8,913 bases of DNA from Cacconaster sp964598495 (lineage in GTDB: Bacteria > Bacteroidota > Bacteroidia > Bacteroidales > UBA932), in assembly GCA_964598495.1 (NCBI GenBank), contig CAZRBY010000034.1, forward strand, positions 1 through 8,913, written 5' to 3'. Positions 6,476-8,913 of the stretch are shown one piece after another. The notes beneath the pieces were generated by a model, which was not told the DNA's origin, did no database searches, and saw only the letters and a list, made by a program, of their open reading frames with translations. Numbering within the stretch: position 1 is the stretch's first letter; each line of letters opens with the position of its first letter. The position numbers and the translations under genes are program-made.

Positions 6476-7042
6476 GTGAGACATAAGAATTTCGCTAACG
6501 ATGATGCCGCCCTTGCATCAAAATGTGCTGAAGGTGATAATAGTGCAAGAGAGCAGCTGTATAAGGATTATGCAGCAAGGGTTTATATGCTCTGTATGCG
6601 ATATACCGGAGATTTCACTTTGTCAGAAGATCTTATGCAGGACTGCTTTATTCGGATCTTTGATAACATCCGCAAGTATGATTCCAACAAGGCATCGCTT
6701 AAAACCTGGATATCGCGTATTACTGTTAATCTCTTGATTGATAATTTAAGGCGGCATAGGAAATTTACTTTCGTATCAATAGACGAACAGAAATTGGATA
6801 TTGTGGAACCTGAGTATAATAGTCTGATTCATGTCCCTCAAGATGTAATATTGAAAATGATTGCGGATTTGCCTGATACTAAAAGAACTATATTTAATCT
6901 ATATTGTTTGGAAAACTATACCCACAAAGAAATAGCAGAGCTATTGGGAATAAAAGAAAAGACATCTTCATCAATTCTCTATAAAGCGAGAGTTATATTG
7001 GCAGATAGGGTAAATGCATATATTAAAGAGAAAGGTTTATGA
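6476..7042 (+). CDS. ECF-family RNA polymerase sigma factor
   Basis: A 188-aa group IV sigma-70 factor with only regions 2 and 4. Region 2 spans about 24-95 and includes LYKDYAARVYMLCMRYTGD (28-46) and DCFIRIFDNIRKYD...SLKTWISRITVNLLIDNLRR (56-93), which cover core-polymerase binding and -10 recognition. Region 4 (about 123-178) has the helix-turn-helix YTHKEIAELLGIKEKTSSSILYKAR (148-172) for the -35. The start is GTG 6476: a TGA lies directly upstream in frame (6473-6475) and the first in-frame ATG is inside region 2, so GTG is forced. Its stop overlaps the next ATG as ATGA, so it is translationally coupled to a membrane protein that probably holds it inactive. Likely regulon: itself and the divergent lipoprotein. 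Confidence 0.93.
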   Translation: MRHKNFANDDAALASKCAEGDNSAREQLYKDYAARVYMLCMRYTGDFTLSEDLMQDCFIRIFDNIRKYDSNKASLKTWISRITVNLLIDNLRRHRKFTFVSIDEQKLDIVEPEYNSLIHVPQDVILKMIADLPDTKRTIFNLYCLENYTHKEIAELLGIKEKTSSSILYKARVILADRVNAYIKEKGL

Positions 7043-8220
7043 AAACTGACTTTGACAAATACATCTCCGATCAGATACAAAATATTGAAGAGAATCTTCA
7101 AGTCGGTAACTGGGGGAAATTTCAAAAGCACTATGCCCGACATAGACGCGTTAAAATGGTGCGTTTTATAATACCGGCAGTTGCTGCGGCTTCTGCTATA
7201 TTATTTTTATTGTTATCCGGTATTAATAACATAGACAACGGACCAATACGGATGCGCAACAATTATCCTCTGATCGCCGAAAACACTCCAACTATTCAGG
7301 TTGATATCCCTACCTTAAGAAAAGATTTTAAGCCTTTGCGTGAGCGTAAGAATCATGAGCCTACACAATCTGACAACTTTCATATCGCAGATTCCAAACC
7401 GCAGATTGATACTGTCACTTTAATCCGGGAGAAGAGTGAGCCGGAGAAGTTGGAACATACGACAAAACAGGATACCACATATCAATCCATTCCATCCTAC
7501 GACTATTTTGAAACAAATAATGCTACAGCGTATATTCCCAAACAAAGTGTGCCTAAATTGTCCATAGGCGTGTCAGGAGGCCAGGGCTTGGCAGGTTATG
7601 ATCAGGTCGATTTGCCTTTTGGGGCTTTTCAGTATAGAACGTCCTATGCAGAAGAAAACCCGAGAGGTGGTATTTCACACGAAAAACCAAGAGATAGTAT
7701 CCTAATGGATAAACCTGTGGATAATCTTGTAGCCGGAAAGATAGAAGAGGTAAGTTATAAGCATAGACCTCCAATAACATTTGGTATTTCTTTAGGAATC
7801 AATTTTACCCAACGGCTTGCACTTATTACCGGGTTGGATTACTCATTATATCTGTCAGAGATATTAATTAGTTATTCCGACAAAAAAAGTAGTGAAATGC
7901 AACAACTTCATTATTTGGGATTACCTTTGAGATTGAACTACACGATTTATTCAAAGAACTCATTTGAATGGTATGCAGGTGGGGGTTTCAAAGTGGATAA
8001 ATGCATATATGCCAAATCCGGAGCCACGGTTCTAAAGGAATCCGATTTCTTATTATCTGCATTACTGACTACAGGAATTCAGTACAAAATAACACGCAAC
8101 CTCTCCATATATTGCGAACCATATTGCAGTTATTTGTTTTCGGATACAAGACTGCCTTCGTATCGCAGTGAAAATCCTTTGGAAATATCTGCAAAGCTCG
8201 GCATCAGAGTCAATCTATGA
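7039..8220 (+). CDS. Putative anti-sigma factor fused to an outer-membrane-type beta-barrel
   Basis: A 393-aa protein in four parts. A cytosolic N-terminus (1-40) contains NWGKFQKHYARHRR, probably the sigma-binding part. One membrane helix follows (about 41-61, FIIPAVAAASAILFLLLS). A charged, Pro/Lys/Glu-rich linker (about 62-172) has no fold that I recognise. The C-terminal domain (about 173-393) has about eight amphipathic strands, e.g. KLSIGVSGG, ITFGISLGINF, LALITGLDYSLYL, HYLGLPLRLNYTIY, FEWYAGGGFKV, SALLTTGIQY and SIYCEPYCSYLF, ending KLGIRVNL like a barrel beta-signal. It resembles PorT/OmpA-like barrels of Bacteroidota. There is no signal peptide; the helix serves as anchor. The 4-nt overlap with the sigma gene supports an anti-sigma role. 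Whether the barrel reaches the outer membrane or stays periplasmic is unknown. Confident about architecture, less about function. Confidence 0.75.
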   Translation: MKTDFDKYISDQIQNIEENLQVGNWGKFQKHYARHRRVKMVRFIIPAVAAASAILFLLLSGINNIDNGPIRMRNNYPLIAENTPTIQVDIPTLRKDFKPLRERKNHEPTQSDNFHIADSKPQIDTVTLIREKSEPEKLEHTTKQDTTYQSIPSYDYFETNNATAYIPKQSVPKLSIGVSGGQGLAGYDQVDLPFGAFQYRTSYAEENPRGGISHEKPRDSILMDKPVDNLVAGKIEEVSYKHRPPITFGISLGINFTQRLALITGLDYSLYLSEILISYSDKKSSEMQQLHYLGLPLRLNYTIYSKNSFEWYAGGGFKVDKCIYAKSGATVLKESDFLLSALLTTGIQYKITRNLSIYCEPYCSYLFSDTRLPSYRSENPLEISAKLGIRVNL

Positions 8221-8226
8221 GGTATG

Positions 8227-8261
8227 GGGTGCGGGGTGCGGGGTGCAGGGTGCAGGGTAGA
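8227..8261 (+). repeat. Heptamer tandem repeat GGGTGCR
   Basis: Five consecutive 7-nt units starting 7 nt after the barrel gene stop: GGGTGCG twice, GGGTGCA twice, then GGGTAGA. The period is exact with single-base drift, as in slipped-strand minisatellites. Confidence 0.85.
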
Positions 8262-8270
8262 GCTGTGGGA

Positions 8271-8298
8271 TAGTTCTGAGTATATAGTGTGTAGTAAA
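8271..8298 (+). repeat. Degenerate heptamer run (TAGTTCT type)
   Basis: Four 7-nt units: TAGTTCT, GAGTATA, TAGTGTG, TAGTAAA. The same word series recurs at 8411-8445, so the run belongs to a larger duplicated module. Confidence 0.6.
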
Positions 8299-8309
8299 GG
8301 CGGATTTAA

Positions 8310-8334
8310 ATCTCCACAAAGAAAAAAGCGACCA
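8310..8334 (+). repeat. tRNA-Ala-tail-like fragment, copy 1
   Basis: ATCTCCACAAAG at 8310-8321, followed by an A-run and GCGACC, resembles the 3' acceptor strand, CCA end and trailer of the tRNA-Ala at 8696-8772, but lies in the opposite orientation. It is the most diverged of three such copies. Confidence 0.5.
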
Positions 8335-8366
8335 AAAGTCTCCATACTAAGTCAGCGAAACTGAAG

Positions 8367-8403
8367 GCAGCGCTTCTGCGCTGCTTTGCTTCCCCAAGGG
8401 AAC
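8367..8403 (+). repeat. Double-hairpin repeat, copy 1
   Basis: GCAGCGCTTCTGCGCTGC (8367-8384) forms a 7-bp stem with a TTCT loop. It is followed by TTTG and TTCCC-CAA-GGGAA (8390-8402), a second 5-bp hairpin. The 37-nt stretch matches 8575-8611 at 36 of 37 positions. It may also act as a weak terminator for the barrel gene. Confidence 0.85.
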
Positions 8404-8410
8404 GAAAGTT

Positions 8411-8445
8411 GAGTTCTGAGTTCCGAGTGTGTAGTATGTAGTGAA
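8411..8445 (+). repeat. Degenerate heptamer run, second copy
   Basis: Five 7-nt units: GAGTTCT, GAGTTCC, GAGTGTG, TAGTATG, TAGTGAA. It parallels the run at 8271-8298 about 140 nt upstream. Confidence 0.6.
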
Positions 8446-8498
8446 GCAGAATAGAGAACCAACCAAAAAAAAGGCAACCGAAATTAGTTGGACAATTC

Positions 8499-8530
8499 GG
8501 AGCGAAGCGACTGACTCCGACTATCTCCAC
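8499..8530 (+). repeat. AGCGAAGCGACT word plus tRNA-Ala-tail fragment, copy 2
   Basis: GGAGCGAAGCGACTGA (8499-8514) is identical to 8635-8650 and similar to 8559-8571. It runs into GACTCCGACTATCTCCAC (8513-8530), an exact 18-nt reverse-complement match to tRNA-Ala positions 8698-8715, which cover the 3' side of the T-arm, the acceptor strand and the first two bases of CCA (CC A-minus-one). An A-rich stretch and GAGGC follow, resembling the tRNA trailer. Confidence 0.75.
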
Positions 8531-8574
8531 AAAAAAAAGAGGCCCGAAGGTCGCAATCGGAGCGTAGCGACTCC

Positions 8575-8612
8575 GCAGCGCTTCTGCGCTGCTTTGGTTC
8601 CCCAAGGGAACC
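8575..8612 (+). repeat. Double-hairpin repeat, copy 2
   Basis: GCAGCGCTTCTGCGCTGC (8575-8592) is identical to copy 1. It is followed by GGTTCCCCAAGGGAACC (8596-8612), here a perfect 7-bp stem with a CAA loop; copy 1 has only 5 bp because of mismatches at the base. The copies are 208 nt apart. Confidence 0.85.
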
Positions 8613-8649
8613 ATTAAAAGGAGGGGTAGAAAAGGGAGCGAAGCGACTG

Positions 8650-8705
8650 ATCTCCACCAAAGAGAAAAGGCAACCTAGTTGGTTGCCTTTTCCTTTGGTG
8701 GAGAT
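8650..8705. repeat. Long inverted repeat joining the tRNA-Ala 3' end to its trailer
   Basis: The left arm 8650-8675 and right arm 8681-8705 are reverse complements over 25-26 nt with a single 1-nt indel, around a 5-nt loop. The right arm contains the last seven acceptor-strand bases, the discriminator and the CCA of tRNA-Ala. The inner part is the terminator. In the tRNA precursor, trailer GGUGGAGAU could pair perfectly with the tRNA 3' strand, whereas the native acceptor stem has two G-U pairs. Confidence 0.8.
8665..8691 (-). terminator. Intrinsic terminator after tRNA-Ala
   Basis: An 11-bp perfect stem (AAAAGGCAACC / GGTTGCCTTTT) with a 5-nt loop. On the minus strand the stem ends in TTTTCTCTTT, a fair U-tract. 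It would end the tRNA-Ile/tRNA-Ala transcript 4 nt past the CCA end, and implies that the transcript does not continue into a 23S gene. Confidence 0.7.
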
Positions 8706-8772
8706 AGTCGGAGTCGAACCGACGACTTCCTGCTTGCAAAGCAGGCGCTCTAGCCAACTGAGCTATACCCCC
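8696..8772 (-). tRNA. tRNA-Ala (anticodon TGC)
   Basis: A 77-nt gene with encoded CCA. On the minus strand: acceptor GGGGGTA / TATCTCC (two G-U pairs), D-arm GCTC...GAGC, anticodon arm CCTGC-TTTGCAA-GCAGG with anticodon TGC, variable AAGTC, and T-arm GTCGG-TTCGACT-CCGAC. All arms pair. It lies 3 nt after tRNA-Ile, so both come from one precursor. The Ile(GAT)-Ala(TGC) order is that of 16S-23S spacers. Confidence 0.96.
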
Positions 8773-8775
8773 GTG

Positions 8776-8852
8776 TGGTAGTCTCTACTGGAGTTGAACC
8801 AGTGACCTCTACATTATCAGTGTAGCGCTCTAACCAACTGAGCTAAGAGACT
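8776..8852 (-). tRNA. tRNA-Ile (anticodon GAT)
   Basis: A 77-nt gene with encoded CCA. On the minus strand: acceptor AGTCTCT / AGAGACT, D-arm GCTC...GAGC, anticodon arm CTACA-CTGATAA-TGTAG with anticodon GAT, variable AGGTC, and T-arm ACTGG-TTCAACT-CCAGT, with discriminator A. No Bacteroidota promoter is visible in the 61 nt upstream, which suggests that it is transcribed as part of a longer upstream unit, probably with 16S rRNA. Confidence 0.96.
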
Positions 8853-8913
8853 ATATAATAATGGAAGACAAAATGCGAAACGCCTTTCTTGTATCAAGTC
8901 AAACTCCAAAAAG

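Larger units (their letters stand above)
8221..8695. other. Gene-free repeat mosaic between the barrel gene and the tRNAs
   Basis: About 475 nt without a credible gene. In order: GGGTGC-type heptamers, a GAGT/TAGT heptamer run, a tRNA-Ala-tail-like fragment, a double hairpin, a second heptamer run, a terminator-like fragment, a second tRNA-tail fragment, a second double hairpin, and a long inverted repeat that runs into tRNA-Ala. Reading frames across it (for example 8306-8614 minus) repeat the same peptide words and are translations of the repeats. The sequence looks like a degenerated, duplicated non-coding element. Confidence 0.7.

Noticed and set aside
8130..8345. A 71-aa minus-strand reading frame over the heptamer repeats and the end of the barrel gene
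   Set aside because: It overlaps a well-supported coding sequence and its Pro/His-rich middle is a translation of GGGTGCR units.
8306..8614. A 102-aa minus-strand reading frame across the repeat region
   Set aside because: Its peptide repeats the same words (FFVEI, the AEALRS/AKQRRS stretches) because it translates the duplicated hairpins and tRNA-tail fragments. No start context, no domain.
8221..8695. CRISPR array as an explanation of the regular repeats
   Set aside because: Repeats are heptamers in direct tandem or only two copies 208 nt apart; no regular repeat-spacer pattern and no cas genes.
8499..8715. Classic attL/attR of an element integrated in tRNA-Ala
   Set aside because: The copies are inverted relative to the tRNA and close together, and no integrase gene lies in the window.

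Overview
This window looks like chromosome from a Bacteroidales-type Bacteroidota. The evidence is three lipoproteins, a serpin lipoprotein, an ECF sigma factor followed by an inner-membrane-anchored beta-barrel protein, promoters fitting the phylum consensus (TTTG, 19-nt spacer, TAnnTTTG), and starts without strong Shine-Dalgarno sequences. I cannot place it to genus.

Layout. (1) 1-170 is a divergent promoter region: one promoter reads left out of the window, the other reads right. (2) 171-3841 is a tight three-gene plus-strand operon with 1-nt gaps: an OPT-family oligopeptide transporter, peptidase T (pepT), and a small AlaX-like tRNA-editing-domain protein. Together they suggest peptide uptake, tripeptide hydrolysis and possibly removal of mischarged amino acids. 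(3) 3846-3874 is a terminator hairpin between convergent operons. (4) 3903-5586 is a minus-strand pair: a small DUF4377-like lipoprotein followed by an inhibitory-type serpin lipoprotein of the miropin kind, probably an outer-membrane anti-protease module. (5) 5760-6317 is an unrecognised minus-strand lipoprotein. (6) 6476-8220 is an ECF sigma gene overlapping by 4 nt a gene for a protein with a cytosolic N-terminus, one membrane helix, a long linker and a C-terminal 8-stranded outer-membrane-type barrel. This protein is probably a trans-envelope anti-sigma factor or sensor. (7) 8221-8695 has no gene. It is a mosaic of heptamer tandem repeats, repeated hairpins and inverted fragments resembling the 3' end of the neighbouring tRNA-Ala. 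(8) 8696-8852 carries tRNA-Ile(GAT) and tRNA-Ala(TGC) on the minus strand, in the order found in 16S-23S spacers. The window edge looks as though it lies at the 3' end of a 16S gene, but no 23S gene follows.

The two most interesting points are these. First, in the sigma/lipoprotein divergent region the same bipartite element, GGAAGT-N15/16-CGTATA, occurs in both directions. It has the form of an ECF promoter, so the sigma factor probably controls itself and the divergent lipoprotein, giving a self-contained envelope-sensing unit. Second, there is the tRNA-Ala-tail-derived repeat mosaic next to an apparently incomplete rRNA operon.
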